From Pigmentiphaga humi (GTDB taxonomy: Bacteria; Pseudomonadota; Gammaproteobacteria; Burkholderiales; Burkholderiaceae_B): 64,000 nucleotides of DNA. Location: assembly GCF_900606115.1 (NCBI RefSeq), contig NZ_UWPJ01000009.1:1-64000 (forward strand). Reading direction: 5' to 3'. Below the pieces are notes generated by a model that was given only the letters and a program-made list of their open reading frames with translations, was not told the origin of the DNA and ran no database searches. Positions 1 through 8,615 of this stretch are shown here, one piece after another. The first letter of the stretch is position 1. Each line of letters starts with the position of its first letter. A program made the position numbers and the translations under genes.

Positions 1-14
1 GGGTTCTTTGGGTT

Positions 15-863
15 TTAGTCGGCGTCGGGGGTGGCGGCCAGGAGGGCGGCTAGGATGGCGGCGGTTTGGGGGTCTAGGTCGCCGTCGTAGCGGGCGGGCC
101 GGTAGTGCATCTGGAAGGCTGCGAGCGTGGTGCGGGTCTGCTGGTCGAATTCGCCGGTTTGAGGGACGCCGTAGCCCAGGCGCGCCAGTTGCTGCTGCAC
201 CCAGGCCGCGTCGGGCAGGCCTTGCTGGATGAAGCGCTCGGCCAGGGCCTGGGCGACGGATTCGTCGTACCAGCGGCCGAAGCCCTCTTGCGCCAGTTCC
301 TTCCATGGGAACAGCGGCCCGGGATCCTGCTTGCGCAGCGGCGCGATGTCGCTGTGGCCGACGATGTCCTCGGGCGCGATGCCGTGGCGCGCGACGATGT
401 CGCGCAGCAATGCCTTCACTGCCCGGATCTGCGCCGCGTCATAGGGTTGCCAGAGCGGCGTACCGTCCGGCGCGGCGCCCATCGGGCCGCGGTTGACGAT
501 CTCGATGCCGATCGAGGTGCGGTTGAGCCAGCTATACCCCTGCCATTCGCTGCGCCCGGCGTGCCACGCGGCCTGGCTTTCGTCGACCAGGCGGTAGACG
601 CGGGGCGGATCGCTATCGGTCACCAGGTAGTGGCTGCTGACCTCGCCCTGGCTGAGGGTGCCCAGCGCCCGGGCGGAATCCGACACCGTGTAGTGCAGCA
701 CCACGAACTTGACGCGGCTCCCCTGGCTGCGGGCATCGATGGACGTATCGATCTCGAGCCGGCCGGCATCCCGCGGCGTCGTACAGGCCTGCAGCGCCAG
801 CAGCGCGGACAGCGCCAGGATCGTGCCCGGCGCTCGTGCGAGAGAAAAAAACGGCATGCGCAT
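15..863 (-). CDS. N-acetylmuramoyl-L-alanine amidase, AmiD-like lipoprotein
   Basis: Predicted 282-residue zinc amidase that cleaves the bond between N-acetylmuramic acid and L-alanine in peptidoglycan or its turnover fragments. The N-terminus is a lipoprotein signal ending in a lipobox (ALQAC, Cys about residue 27), so the enzyme is probably anchored to an outer-membrane face in the periplasm. An Amidase_2 domain follows: VVLHYTVS carries the first zinc His, the GHSDIAP stretch a later one, and GIEIVNRG is a family motif. The last ~70 residues look like a peptidoglycan-binding helical domain (VQQQLARLGYGVPQTGEFD). It lies 117 bases after the efflux operon on the same strand and may be co-transcribed. 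The start is uncertain, since Met3 would also work and neither has a clear ribosome-binding site. Confidence 0.85.
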   Translation of the reverse strand: MRMPFFSLARAPGTILALSALLALQACTTPRDAGRLEIDTSIDARSQGSRVKFVVLHYTVSDSARALGTLSQGEVSSHYLVTDSDPPRVYRLVDESQAAWHAGRSEWQGYSWLNRTSIGIEIVNRGPMGAAPDGTPLWQPYDAAQIRAVKALLRDIVARHGIAPEDIVGHSDIAPLRKQDPGPLFPWKELAQEGFGRWYDESVAQALAERFIQQGLPDAAWVQQQLARLGYGVPQTGEFDQQTRTTLAAFQMHYRPARYDGDLDPQTAAILAALLAATPDAD

Positions 864-980
864 CGAAGAAACGTGGAAGTGGATGGGCTCTCGCTACGAT
901 AACCCACCGCCATCGGCAGCCGAGGCGGCCTGGCGCGAACGGGAAGACGGCAGATGCCGCCGCCCCCTGCCCCTCTGCGC

Positions 981-2582
981 TCAGTGCGCGCCGCCCGCGT
1001 CCGCCGGCGCACCCTGGCCGCGCTTGCCCGGGCGCGCAAACCACACCATCGCGGTCAGGACCACGAAAATGATGGCCGAGCCGTAGAAAATGTCGACGGC
1101 CGACATGGTCAGCGCCTGGCCGTTGATCATGTTGTTGATCGACGCCATGGCCTGCTCCGGCGACATGCCCGCGGCCTGCATGCTGGACAGCGCCTGGCCC
1201 GCCGCCGGGCTGTCCGTGGCGATGTGTTCGGCCAGGTGGGCATGGTGCATGGCGGCGCGGTCCTCCCACATGGTGGTCGAGATCGAGGTGCCGAACGCGC
1301 CTGCCGTAATGCGCAGGAAATTGGACAGGCCCGACGCGCTGGCGATTTTTTCGGCCGGCTGCCCGGCCAGAGTCAGCGACACCAGCGGCACGAAGAAAGC
1401 AGCCATGCCCGCCCCCTGGATCAAGGTGGGTTCGAGCAGCGTCATGATGTCGGACTGCGGCGTGAAGCCCGCGCGCATGAAGCTGACCCCGGCGAATACT
1501 CCGAAGGCCATCGTTACCAGCACCCGCGGATCGGTGTGGGCGAGCATGCGGCCCACCACCGGCGTCAGCACGATGGCCAGCAGGCCGACCGGCGCGGTCA
1601 CCAGGCCGGCATCGGTGGCGGTGTAGCCCATCTGCGTCTGCAGCCACAGCGGCAGCAGCACCACGTTGCCGAAGAACACCGCGTAGGCTACGGACAAGGT
1701 CAGCGCCCCCACCGTGAAGTTGCGGCCGGCGAACAGCCTCAGGTCCACGACGGGATGTTTGTCGGTCAATTCCCAGATCACGAAGAAGACGAGGCCGACC
1801 ACGGCGATCACCGCCAGCGTGACGATGAAGCCGCTGGCGAACCAGTCGAGCTCCTTGCCTTTGTCCAGCATGATCTGAAGGGCGGCGATCCAGACCACCA
1901 GCAGCACCAGCCCCACGGTATCGATGGGCAGCTTGCGGATGGGCGACTCGCGCTTGTGGTAGATCATCCAGGTCGCCCATGCCGACAGCAGGCCGACCGG
2001 GATGTTGATGTAGAAGATCCACGGCCACGAGTAGTTGTCGGAGATCCAGCCGCCCATCAGCGGCCCGGCCACCGGCGCCACCAGGGTCGTCATCGCCCAC
2101 AAGGCCAGCGCCATCCCCGATTTCTCGCGCGGATAGCTGCCCAGCATCAAGGTCTGCGACAGCGGGATCATCGGCCCGGCCACCAGCCCCTGCAGCACGC
2201 GAAAGGCGATCAGCGACTCCAGGTTGGGCGCGAGCCCGCACAGCCACGAGGCCACGATGAACAGCAGCACCGATGCGATGAACAACCGCACCTGCCCGAA
2301 GCGCATGGTGAGCCAGCCGGTCAGGGGCAGCGAAATGGCGTTGGCTACCGCGAACGAAGTGATTACCCAGGTGCCCTGGCTCGTGCTCACGCCCAGTTCG
2401 CCCGAAATGGCAGGCAGCGAGACGTTGGCGATCGAAGTGTCGAGCACGTTCATGAACACCGCGGCCGATAGCGCGATCGTGCCCAGCAGGCGCTGGCCGC
2501 CCTGCAGGGGCGGATACGAATCCTGCGGCGCGGGCCGCGTGTCGGCGGGCGCGTCGGACTGCGAAGAAACGGAAGTGGTCAT
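981..2582 (-). CDS. DHA2-family multidrug efflux MFS transporter (EmrB/QacA type)
   Basis: Predicted 533-residue inner-membrane drug:proton antiporter with about 14 hydrophobic segments, the usual size for the DHA2 family. Seen motifs include LDTSIANVSLPAI in the first helix, typical of EmrB-like proteins, and the gating-type stretch GPLMGGWISDNYSWPWIFYI. The start was set at the ATG leading into MTTSVSSQSD; an upstream in-frame extension is Arg/Pro-rich and lacks family similarity. It lies 25 bases downstream of the HlyD-type adaptor gene and completes a tripartite pump with that adaptor and the outer-membrane factor. Substrates cannot be read from the sequence. Confidence 0.93.
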   Translation of the reverse strand: MTTSVSSQSDAPADTRPAPQDSYPPLQGGQRLLGTIALSAAVFMNVLDTSIANVSLPAISGELGVSTSQGTWVITSFAVANAISLPLTGWLTMRFGQVRLFIASVLLFIVASWLCGLAPNLESLIAFRVLQGLVAGPMIPLSQTLMLGSYPREKSGMALALWAMTTLVAPVAGPLMGGWISDNYSWPWIFYINIPVGLLSAWATWMIYHKRESPIRKLPIDTVGLVLLVVWIAALQIMLDKGKELDWFASGFIVTLAVIAVVGLVFFVIWELTDKHPVVDLRLFAGRNFTVGALTLSVAYAVFFGNVVLLPLWLQTQMGYTATDAGLVTAPVGLLAIVLTPVVGRMLAHTDPRVLVTMAFGVFAGVSFMRAGFTPQSDIMTLLEPTLIQGAGMAAFFVPLVSLTLAGQPAEKIASASGLSNFLRITAGAFGTSISTTMWEDRAAMHHAHLAEHIATDSPAAGQALSSMQAAGMSPEQAMASINNMINGQALTMSAVDIFYGSAIIFVVLTAMVWFARPGKRGQGAPADAGGAH

Positions 2583-2607
2583 CGAATATCCCGGTCCGGC
2601 GTTCCGC

Positions 2608-3900
2608 TCACAGCGCGCCCGGGCCCGGGCGCGCATTGCCCGGCCGGACCGCGATCGGATGCGGCGCGGCCTTGGCGGCTGCCGCCGGGCGGGCCGGCTG
2701 CGCGGCGCCCTTGCCCAGGTTCTCGGCGATAGTGGCGGCCACCAGGGCGTCGGCTTCCTCGCGCGCATGCTCCATGACGTCGGTGGTATAGGCCGGCTCG
2801 CTGCGCGGCGCCGCAGCCAGCGCGGCGCCGCCGGTGTCGGAGACGTCCACCGACACGTTCATCGACAGGCCGATGCGCAGCGGATGGGCCTCGACCTCCC
2901 TGGCGTCGAGCACGATGCGCACCGGCAGGCGCTGCACCACCTTGATCCAGTTGCCGGTGGCGTTCTGCGCCGGCAGCAGCGCGAAGGCGCTGCCGGTGCC
3001 GGCGCCCAGGCCGGCCACCTTGCCGTGGTATTCCACCTTGGAGCCGTAGACGTCGGCCTCGAGCGTCACCGGCTGGCCGATGCGCATGCGGCCGAGCTGC
3101 ACTTCCTTGAAATTGGCGTCGACCCAGACCTGCTGCAGCGGCACGATGGTCATCAGCGGCGCGCCGGGCGCGACTCGCTGCCCCACTTGCGCGCTGCGCT
3201 TGGCCACGTAGCCGGTCACCGGCGCCGGCAGCGCGGTGCGCGACAGGTTCAGGAAGGCCTCGCGCACCTTGGCGGCGGCGCCCAGCACGTTCGGATGCGC
3301 CTGGACCGTGGTGCCGTCGGTCAGCGCGGTATTGGTCGCCAGCTGCTCGCGCGCGGCCACCAGCGCGGCCTGCGCCGAAGCCAGCGCCGACTTGGCGTTG
3401 CTGACGGCCGTCTGCGCATGCAGCAGTTCTTCGCCGCTGACGGCGCCCGACGCGGCCAGGTCCTGGCGCCGCCTGGCGTCGTTCTGGGCCTTGGCCAGGT
3501 CGGCCTGGGCGCGCTCGATCTCGGCCTGGCGCACCGTGATGTTGGCCCCCAGCGCGCCATTGCTGGCATACAGCGTGCGGACCTGGCGCACGGTCTGGGC
3601 CAGTGCCGCCCGGGCCTGGTCCAGCGCCATCTGGGCGTCGGCCTCGTCGAGCAGGACCAGCGGCGCGCCCGCCTCGACGTAGTCGGTGTCGTCGGCCTGG
3701 ATGGCGACGATCGTGCCGGCGATCTGCGGCGTGATCTGGACCAGATTGCCCTGCACGTAGGCATCGTCCGTCTTCTCGTAGTGGCGCGCCACGATGGCCC
3801 ACCATGCGCCATAGCCGATGGCGGCGACGGCAAAGACGGCGGCGGCGCCCAGCATCAGCTTCTTGCGGGGGCTAGCGGGGGCGGATTGTGCGGTTTCCAT
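2608..3900 (-). CDS. HlyD/EmrA-family membrane fusion protein of the efflux operon
   Basis: Predicted 430-residue periplasmic adaptor linking the inner-membrane pump to the outer-membrane factor. One N-terminal membrane helix (about residues 16-38, LMLGAAAVFAVAAIGYGAWW) is followed by YVQGNLVQITPQIAGTIVAI, a lipoyl/barrel half-motif. A long Ala/Gln-rich coiled-coil hairpin comes next, then the second half-motif (PVTGYVAKRSAQVGQRV). The C-terminal ~50 residues are Ala/Pro-rich and probably disordered. The ATG at 3900 is preferred over an in-frame TTG six bases upstream because AAGG lies six bases before the ATG. It is 54 bases downstream of the outer-membrane gene. Confidence 0.93.
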   Translation of the reverse strand: METAQSAPASPRKKLMLGAAAVFAVAAIGYGAWWAIVARHYEKTDDAYVQGNLVQITPQIAGTIVAIQADDTDYVEAGAPLVLLDEADAQMALDQARAALAQTVRQVRTLYASNGALGANITVRQAEIERAQADLAKAQNDARRRQDLAASGAVSGEELLHAQTAVSNAKSALASAQAALVAAREQLATNTALTDGTTVQAHPNVLGAAAKVREAFLNLSRTALPAPVTGYVAKRSAQVGQRVAPGAPLMTIVPLQQVWVDANFKEVQLGRMRIGQPVTLEADVYGSKVEYHGKVAGLGAGTGSAFALLPAQNATGNWIKVVQRLPVRIVLDAREVEAHPLRIGLSMNVSVDVSDTGGAALAAAPRSEPAYTTDVMEHAREEADALVAATIAENLGKGAAQPARPAAAAKAAPHPIAVRPGNARPGPGAL

Positions 3901-3954
3901 ATACAACCTTGGCTTGAATAGGGGTGCGAATCACATGCTTGAAAAAAGGAATGC

Positions 3955-5379
3955 TCAGCCGCCGGCGGCGAGCGGCGCGGGCTGGCTGGCGGACAAGTCC
4001 GCGCCGCCGCCCAGCGCCTTGGCCAGCGCGACGTCAAGCGTCAGTGCGCGAGCCTTGAGATCGGCGTCGAGCCGGGATTGGGCCAGCACGGAACCTTGCG
4101 CGGCCAGCACGCTCAGGTAGTTGCCCAGGCCGGCGCGGTAACGCTTGACCGCGAGTTCGTAGGCTTGTTCGATGGCCTCCCTGGCTTTGCGCTGCTCGGC
4201 GCTCTCGCGCTCCAGTGCACGAATGGAGGCCAACGCGTCCGCCACCTCGTTGACGGCATGCAGCACCGTCTGGTTGTAGGTGGCGATGGCCAGGTCGGCG
4301 TCGGCCTGCCGGCCCGTCAGGTTGGCATTGAGCCGGCCGCCTTCGAAAATGGGCAGCGTAATGGCCGGCCCCACGCCGACGATCTGGCTGCCCGACCGGA
4401 ACAGATTGGACAGGCCCAGCGCCGACGTGCCGATGAAGCCCGCCAGGTTGACGTCGGGATAGAACATGGCCTTGGCCGCGTCCACGCTGCCGCGTGCCGA
4501 TTCGACCCGCCAGCGGGCCGCGACGATGTCGGCGCGCCGGCCCAGCAGCGACAGCGGCACGGAATCGGGCACGGCTGCCGCGGGCGCCGCCAGCTTCACG
4601 GGCTGGAGCGACACGCCCCGCTCCGGACCCCGCCCCACCAGCGCGGCGAGCGCGTTGCGTTGCAAGGCAACGCCTTCGTCAACCTGGGCAAGCTGGGTGC
4701 GGGCCTCGGCCAGCGCCGACTCGGCCTGCTTGACCTCGACCTGGGTATCCAGGCCCGATGCGTAGCGCTGGCGCGTCAGCTCGACCACGCCGTTGCGTTG
4801 ATCGATGGCCGAGCGCAGCACCTCGCCCTGGGCGAACAGCCGCTGCAAATTGAAGTAGGCCGTGCCGACGGAGGCCGCCAGCAGGCTCGCGGCCGCTTGC
4901 CGCTCGGCTTGCGCGGCCCGCCCCTCGGACAGCGCGGCGTGCAGCTGCGCGCCGTTCTTGTCCCAGAAGTCGAAGTCGTAGCCGACGTTCAGCGCCAGCC
5001 GGGCATCGGTGCGCACCGCGCCGGCCAGCGGCGCCGGGACGATGCCATGCTCGGTATAGCGCTGGCGCGTGGCGGTGAACGTCGCATCGACCTGCGGCAG
5101 GCCGTTCGCCCGCACCGTGCCGGCGGCCGCCTCGGCGCGCGCCAGCCGGGCCTGGGCCATCGCGATGGAGGGACTGCCCGCCACTGCCTCATCGACCAGA
5201 GCGTTCAACTGGCCGTCGCCGTAGCGATGCCACCACTGCCGCGCGGGCCACTGCACCTCGTCCAGGCTCATCCCGAGCTGCGCGGCGTCGACCGCCTGCA
5301 CATGCTCTGACGGGTCCCGGTCCATGCCCGCGCAGGCGGCCAATGCGGCGACCAGGGGCACTAGCAAGAGTTTCTTCAT
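3955..5379 (-). CDS. Outer-membrane efflux lipoprotein (NodT/TolC family)
   Basis: Predicted 474-residue outer-membrane channel of the RND/MFS efflux type. The N-terminus MKKLLLVPLVAALAACAG is a lipoprotein signal with Cys at residue 16. Two OEP repeats follow, with typical helical segments (IAMAQARLARAEAAAGTVRA near 95; YELAVKRYRAGLGNYLSVL near 420) and the NodT-type motif SLLGRRADIVAARWRVESAR. It is the first structural gene after marR, 99 bases downstream, and that gap holds a second copy of the motif found in the marR promoter. So the channel may be repressed by MarR independently of the regulator's own promoter. Confidence 0.93.
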   Translation of the reverse strand: MKKLLLVPLVAALAACAGMDRDPSEHVQAVDAAQLGMSLDEVQWPARQWWHRYGDGQLNALVDEAVAGSPSIAMAQARLARAEAAAGTVRANGLPQVDATFTATRQRYTEHGIVPAPLAGAVRTDARLALNVGYDFDFWDKNGAQLHAALSEGRAAQAERQAAASLLAASVGTAYFNLQRLFAQGEVLRSAIDQRNGVVELTRQRYASGLDTQVEVKQAESALAEARTQLAQVDEGVALQRNALAALVGRGPERGVSLQPVKLAAPAAAVPDSVPLSLLGRRADIVAARWRVESARGSVDAAKAMFYPDVNLAGFIGTSALGLSNLFRSGSQIVGVGPAITLPIFEGGRLNANLTGRQADADLAIATYNQTVLHAVNEVADALASIRALERESAEQRKAREAIEQAYELAVKRYRAGLGNYLSVLAAQGSVLAQSRLDADLKARALTLDVALAKALGGGADLSASQPAPLAAGG

Positions 5380-5408
5380 GGGAATACTTACGTTTTGCTG
5401 AATTTAAT

Positions 5409-5433
5409 TGCCTAGCTTATTACTGCTTAGGCA
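5409..5433 (-). promoter_or_regulatory. Candidate MarR operator between marR and the outer-membrane factor gene
   Basis: A perfect 6-base inverted repeat, TGCCTA...TAGGCA, spans this site. The inner 17 bases (5417-5433, TTATTACTGCTTAGGCA) match 14 of 17 positions at 5975-5991 in the marR promoter. The recurrence within one MarR-linked operon supports a regulator-binding site. The -35 region here is weak, so I cannot say whether a separate promoter exists. Confidence 0.6.
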
Positions 5434-5478
5434 GCTTTTTGGACATGAAAAGGCCGCCGGTGTTCGCTGCCGCCCCGC

Positions 5479-5967
5479 TCAGGCGGGGCTGGCTCCATTG
5501 GCGATCATCCGGCGCAACAGGGATTTCAATTGCTCGATTTCCTCCGCGGTAAAACCGCGCGTGTGCTGGTTCATGACATGGATGAGACGTTCGGGCACCT
5601 GCTCGCTGGCACGGGTTCCTTCCTCCGTCAGCTCGAGTTTGATGACCCGGCGGTCCTGCGCGCTGCGCACCCGGCGGATCAAGCCCTTGGACTCGAGCCG
5701 GTCGAGCATGCGCGTGGTCGCGCCGGTATCCGAACAGGCGCAGCGGGCCAGTTCAGCGGCAGTCTCGCAGCGTCCTAGCGCCAATTGCATGAGCGGTCCC
5801 CATTGCATGGCAGTCAGGTCGAGCACCGTCATCTCGGCATCGACCGTGCGCTGCAACGAATGATTGACCTGTTTGAGCAGGAATCCCAGGCTTTCGTCGA
5901 GGTCGTAATCCTTCAGGGATACGCCGCGCGCAGCCGAAGCCTGATCGGCTTGATTCGCATAGTCCAT
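5479..5967 (-). CDS. MarR-family transcriptional repressor of the efflux operon
   Basis: Predicted 162-residue winged-helix regulator. A dimerisation helix (LGFLLKQVNHSLQRTVDAEM) is followed by the DNA-binding core ELARCACSDTGATTRMLDRLESKGLIRRV. The wing residues QDRRVIKLELTEEG match the MarR signature DxRxxxLxLT. It is the first gene of an operon with three efflux components, the usual arrangement for an autoregulated drug-responsive repressor. The ATG lies only six bases past a near-consensus -10 element, implying a leaderless or nearly leaderless message. The effector ligand is unknown. Confidence 0.94.
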   Translation of the reverse strand: MDYANQADQASAARGVSLKDYDLDESLGFLLKQVNHSLQRTVDAEMTVLDLTAMQWGPLMQLALGRCETAAELARCACSDTGATTRMLDRLESKGLIRRVRSAQDRRVIKLELTEEGTRASEQVPERLIHVMNQHTRGFTAEEIEQLKSLLRRMIANGASPA

Positions 5968-5973
5968 GCCGGC

Positions 5974-6002
5974 ATTATCACTGTCTAGGCAATCATTGTC
6001 AA
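5974..6002 (-). promoter_or_regulatory. marR promoter with overlapping MarR operator candidate
   Basis: On the minus strand a perfect -35 (TTGACA, 6002-5997) is separated by 17 bases from GATAAT (5979-5974), five of six positions matching the -10 consensus. The motif shared with 5417-5433 fills the spacer and the -10, ideal for repressor occlusion. The marR ATG begins six bases past the -10, where transcription would normally start. Confidence 0.72.
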
Positions 6003-6054
6003 AGCAGCAACTGACCCGTACAGCAACACCAGGCGCATAGAAATATGCGATCTA

Positions 6055-6131
6055 ACCCAGGGCGCCGTGGATCCGGCTTTGCCGGTCCACCAGCGCCGCC
6101 CCCCGGGGGGCGCGCGTCAGCGCGTAGGGGG
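6055..6131 (+). repeat. GC-rich hairpin repeat, copy 1 (3' end of the HerA-type ATPase gene)
   Basis: One of about ten copies in the window of a GC-rich element. It starts CCAGGGC, continues through a GGATCC-GGC-TTT-GCC-GGTCC hairpin and a CCCCCC/GGGGGG hairpin, and ends GCGCGTCAGCGCGTAGGGG. It is read here on the plus strand. The neighbouring minus-strand gene uses its complement for its last codons and stop (RPPPTR, stop at 6117-6119). Confidence 0.85.
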
Positions 6132-7667
6132 CGGCCTTTTCCTCCCGAGCAGCGAGCCCAGCACGCCTCGCGTCAATTCACGGGCCAATTGCGTGCCGGC
6201 AGAACGCACGGCGCTGCGCGCGGCGGATTCCAGCATGCCTTCCCTGCGTCCGCCGCGCGGCCCGGTGGAGCCGAACAGTACGTCGCGCAGGCCGCCGAGC
6301 AGGCCGCCATCGCCGGCCTCGTTCGCGGCCGGAGCCGGACGCGGCTCCGCTTTGCCTGCCTTGCCCGCCGTGGCCGGGGCGGCAGACCCGGCGCGGGCGG
6401 TCAGCATTTCATAGGCGGACTCGCGATCCACGGCTTCTTCATAGACTCCCGCAACGATGGAAGACTGGCGCAGGGCCTGGCGTTCGGCCCCGGACGCCGG
6501 CCCGATGCGGCTGCCGGGCGCCACGACATAAGCGCGTTCGGTCACGCCCGGGCGGCCTTTCTCGTCGAGCAGCGACACCAGCGCCTCGCCCACGCCCAGC
6601 TCGGTGATGGTCGCAGCGATGTCCAGGCCGGGGTTGGGCCGCATCGTATCGGCCGCCGATTTGACGGCCTTCTGGTCGCGCGGCGTGAAGGCGCGCAGCG
6701 CGTGCTGTACGCGGTTGCCCAGTTGCCCCAGCACCGTCTCGGGAATGTCCAGCGGATTCTGGGTGCAGAAATACACCCCGACCGCCTTGGACCGGATCAG
6801 CCTGACCACCTGTTCGATCTTGTCCAGCAGCGCCTTGGGCGCATCGTTGAACAGCAGGTGCGCCTCGTCGAAGAAGAACACGAACTTGGGCTTGTCGGTA
6901 TCGCCGGCCTCGGGCAGGTGCTCGAACAGCGTGGACAGCATCCACAGCAGGAAGGTCGCGTAAAGCGTGGGCGACTGCATCAGCCTGTCCGCGGCCAGGA
7001 TGTTGACCACGCCATGCCCTTTGGCGTCGGTCTGCATCAGGTCGTCGATATCGAGCATGGGCTCGCCGAAGAAGCGGTCGCCGCCCTGCGCCTCCAGCGC
7101 CAGCAGGCCGCGCTGGATCGCCCCGACCGAGGCCGCCGAGACGTTGCCGTAGCGGGTCTTGAACTGGGCCGCGTTGTCGCCCACGTACTGCAGCATGGCG
7201 CGCAGGTCTTTGAGGTCGAGCAGCAGCAGGCCGTTGTCGTCGGCGATGCGGAACACCATGGTCAGCACGCCGGACTGCGTATCGTTCAGGTTCAGCATGC
7301 GGCCCAGCAGCAGCGGCCCCATGTCGGAAATCGTGGCGCGCACCGGATGCCCCTGTTCGCCGAACACGTCCCACAGCGTGGCCGGGCACGCGCCCCAGGC
7401 CGGCTCGTCCAGGCCCAGCGAGGCCAGCCGGGCCTCGAGCTTGGGCGAACTGGCGCCGGCCTGCGCGATGCCGGTCAGGTCGCCCTTGACGTCGGCCATG
7501 AACACCGGCACCCCTTGCCGCGAAAAAGCTTCGGCCATCACCTGGAGCGTGACGGTCTTGCCGGTGCCGGTCGCACCGGTGATGCAGCCGTGCCGGTTGG
7601 CCATGGCGGGCAGCAGGAAGAGCTCGGCCTGGGCGTTCTTGGCGAGGAGGATGGGGGCAGCGGCCAT
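6117..7667 (-). CDS. HerA-type ATPase of the YjgR/DUF853 family
   Basis: Predicted 516-residue cytoplasmic P-loop ATPase related to HerA/FtsK-like DNA translocases; the physiological role of this subfamily is not established. The N-terminus ([20 protein letters not shown]) matches YjgR-like proteins, followed by Walker A GATGTGKT at residues 31-38. A Walker B-type strand [12 protein letters not shown] occurs near the middle. I chose the ATG at 7667 because it places Walker A as in E. coli YjgR; a 48-residue upstream extension has no similarity. The C-terminal region is Ala/Arg-rich and low complexity, and its last residues PPPTR come from the adjoining repeat. Monocistronic, divergent from yebC. 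Confidence 0.9.
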   Translation of the reverse strand: MAAAPILLAKNAQAELFLLPAMANRHGCITGATGTGKTVTLQVMAEAFSRQGVPVFMADVKGDLTGIAQAGASSPKLEARLASLGLDEPAWGACPATLWDVFGEQGHPVRATISDMGPLLLGRMLNLNDTQSGVLTMVFRIADDNGLLLLDLKDLRAMLQYVGDNAAQFKTRYGNVSAASVGAIQRGLLALEAQGGDRFFGEPMLDIDDLMQTDAKGHGVVNILAADRLMQSPTLYATFLLWMLSTLFEHLPEAGDTDKPKFVFFFDEAHLLFNDAPKALLDKIEQVVRLIRSKAVGVYFCTQNPLDIPETVLGQLGNRVQHALRAFTPRDQKAVKSAADTMRPNPGLDIAATITELGVGEALVSLLDEKGRPGVTERAYVVAPGSRIGPASGAERQALRQSSIVAGVYEEAVDRESAYEMLTARAGSAAPATAGKAGKAEPRPAPAANEAGDGGLLGGLRDVLFGSTGPRGGRREGMLESAARSAVRSAGTQLARELTRGVLGSLLGRKRPPPTR

Positions 7668-7883
7668 GGCGATTCCGTTGAGCGCGCCGACGGGCGCGGA
7701 AAATTGCCGGGATTCTGGGCGCAAGGGGCGGATCTTGTCAAAAACCGTCCCGCCGCGGCTCTCCGGCCCGGGCAGATCACGCTCCGGCTGTGGTATCGGC
7801 ATCAAGAGCATATTCCTCCGAGCGCCGGTATCCCGCGGTCAAGCTAAAATGGCTGTTTTACCGTTACGACACAAGCGATTTCC

Positions 7884-8609
7884 ATGGCCGGACATAGCAA
7901 ATGGGCCAACATCCAGCACCGCAAAGGGCGCCAAGACGCCAAGCGCGGCAAGCTGTGGACCAAACTGATACGTGAAGTCACCGTTGCCGCCCGCGCCGGC
8001 GGTGCCGACCCCGACACCAACCCGCGCCTGCGCCTGGCCTGGGACAAGGCCACCGACGCCAACATGCCCAAGGACACCATCCAGCGGGCGATTGCGCGCG
8101 GGGCCGGCGGAGCCGACGGCGACCACTACGAAGAAGTCCGCTACGAGGGCTATGGCATCGGCGGCGCGGCGGTCATCGTCGACTGCATGACCGACAACCG
8201 TACCCGCACCGTGGCCGAGGTCCGGCATGCCTTCGCCAAGAACGGCGGCAACCTGGGCCAGGAAGGCTCGGTCGCCTTCATGTTCAAGCACTGCGGCCAG
8301 TTCCTGTTCGCTCCCGGCACCTCCGAGGACAAGGTCATGGAAGTGGCGCTCGAGGCAGGCGCCGAAGACGTGGTCACCGACGACGAGGGCGTGATCGAAG
8401 TCCTCAGCGCCCCCGCCGACTACGCCGCCGTCAAGCTCGCCTTCGACGCCGCCGGGCTGAAGGCCGAGATGGACGACATCGTCATGAAGGCGCTCAACGA
8501 CACGGCGCTGGCGGGCGAAGACGCCGAGAAAATGCAGAAGCTGCTGGATGCACTCGAATCCCTGGACGACGTCCAGGAGGTCTACACCACTGCGGTCATG
8601 GACGAATAA
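7884..8609 (+). CDS. yebC: YebC/PmpR-family regulator (TACO1 family)
   Basis: Predicted 241-residue cytoplasmic protein of the YebC family. Members have been described as transcriptional regulators and, more recently, as factors easing ribosome stalling; which applies here cannot be judged. The signature N-terminus [20 protein letters not shown] and the motif [15 protein letters not shown] are intact, and length is typical (~240). It starts the plus-strand run and lies six bases before purD, so the two are probably co-transcribed. The 216-base gap to the divergent ATPase gene should hold its promoter, but I could not settle on one. Confidence 0.95.
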   Translation: MAGHSKWANIQHRKGRQDAKRGKLWTKLIREVTVAARAGGADPDTNPRLRLAWDKATDANMPKDTIQRAIARGAGGADGDHYEEVRYEGYGIGGAAVIVDCMTDNRTRTVAEVRHAFAKNGGNLGQEGSVAFMFKHCGQFLFAPGTSEDKVMEVALEAGAEDVVTDDEGVIEVLSAPADYAAVKLAFDAAGLKAEMDDIVMKALNDTALAGEDAEKMQKLLDALESLDDVQEVYTTAVMDE

Positions 8610-8615
8610 CTCCTT

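Noticed and set aside
7845-7860. TAAAA-N6-TTTTA dyad before yebC as an operator
   Set aside because: The arms are five A/T bases with no second copy; chance occurrence is likely.
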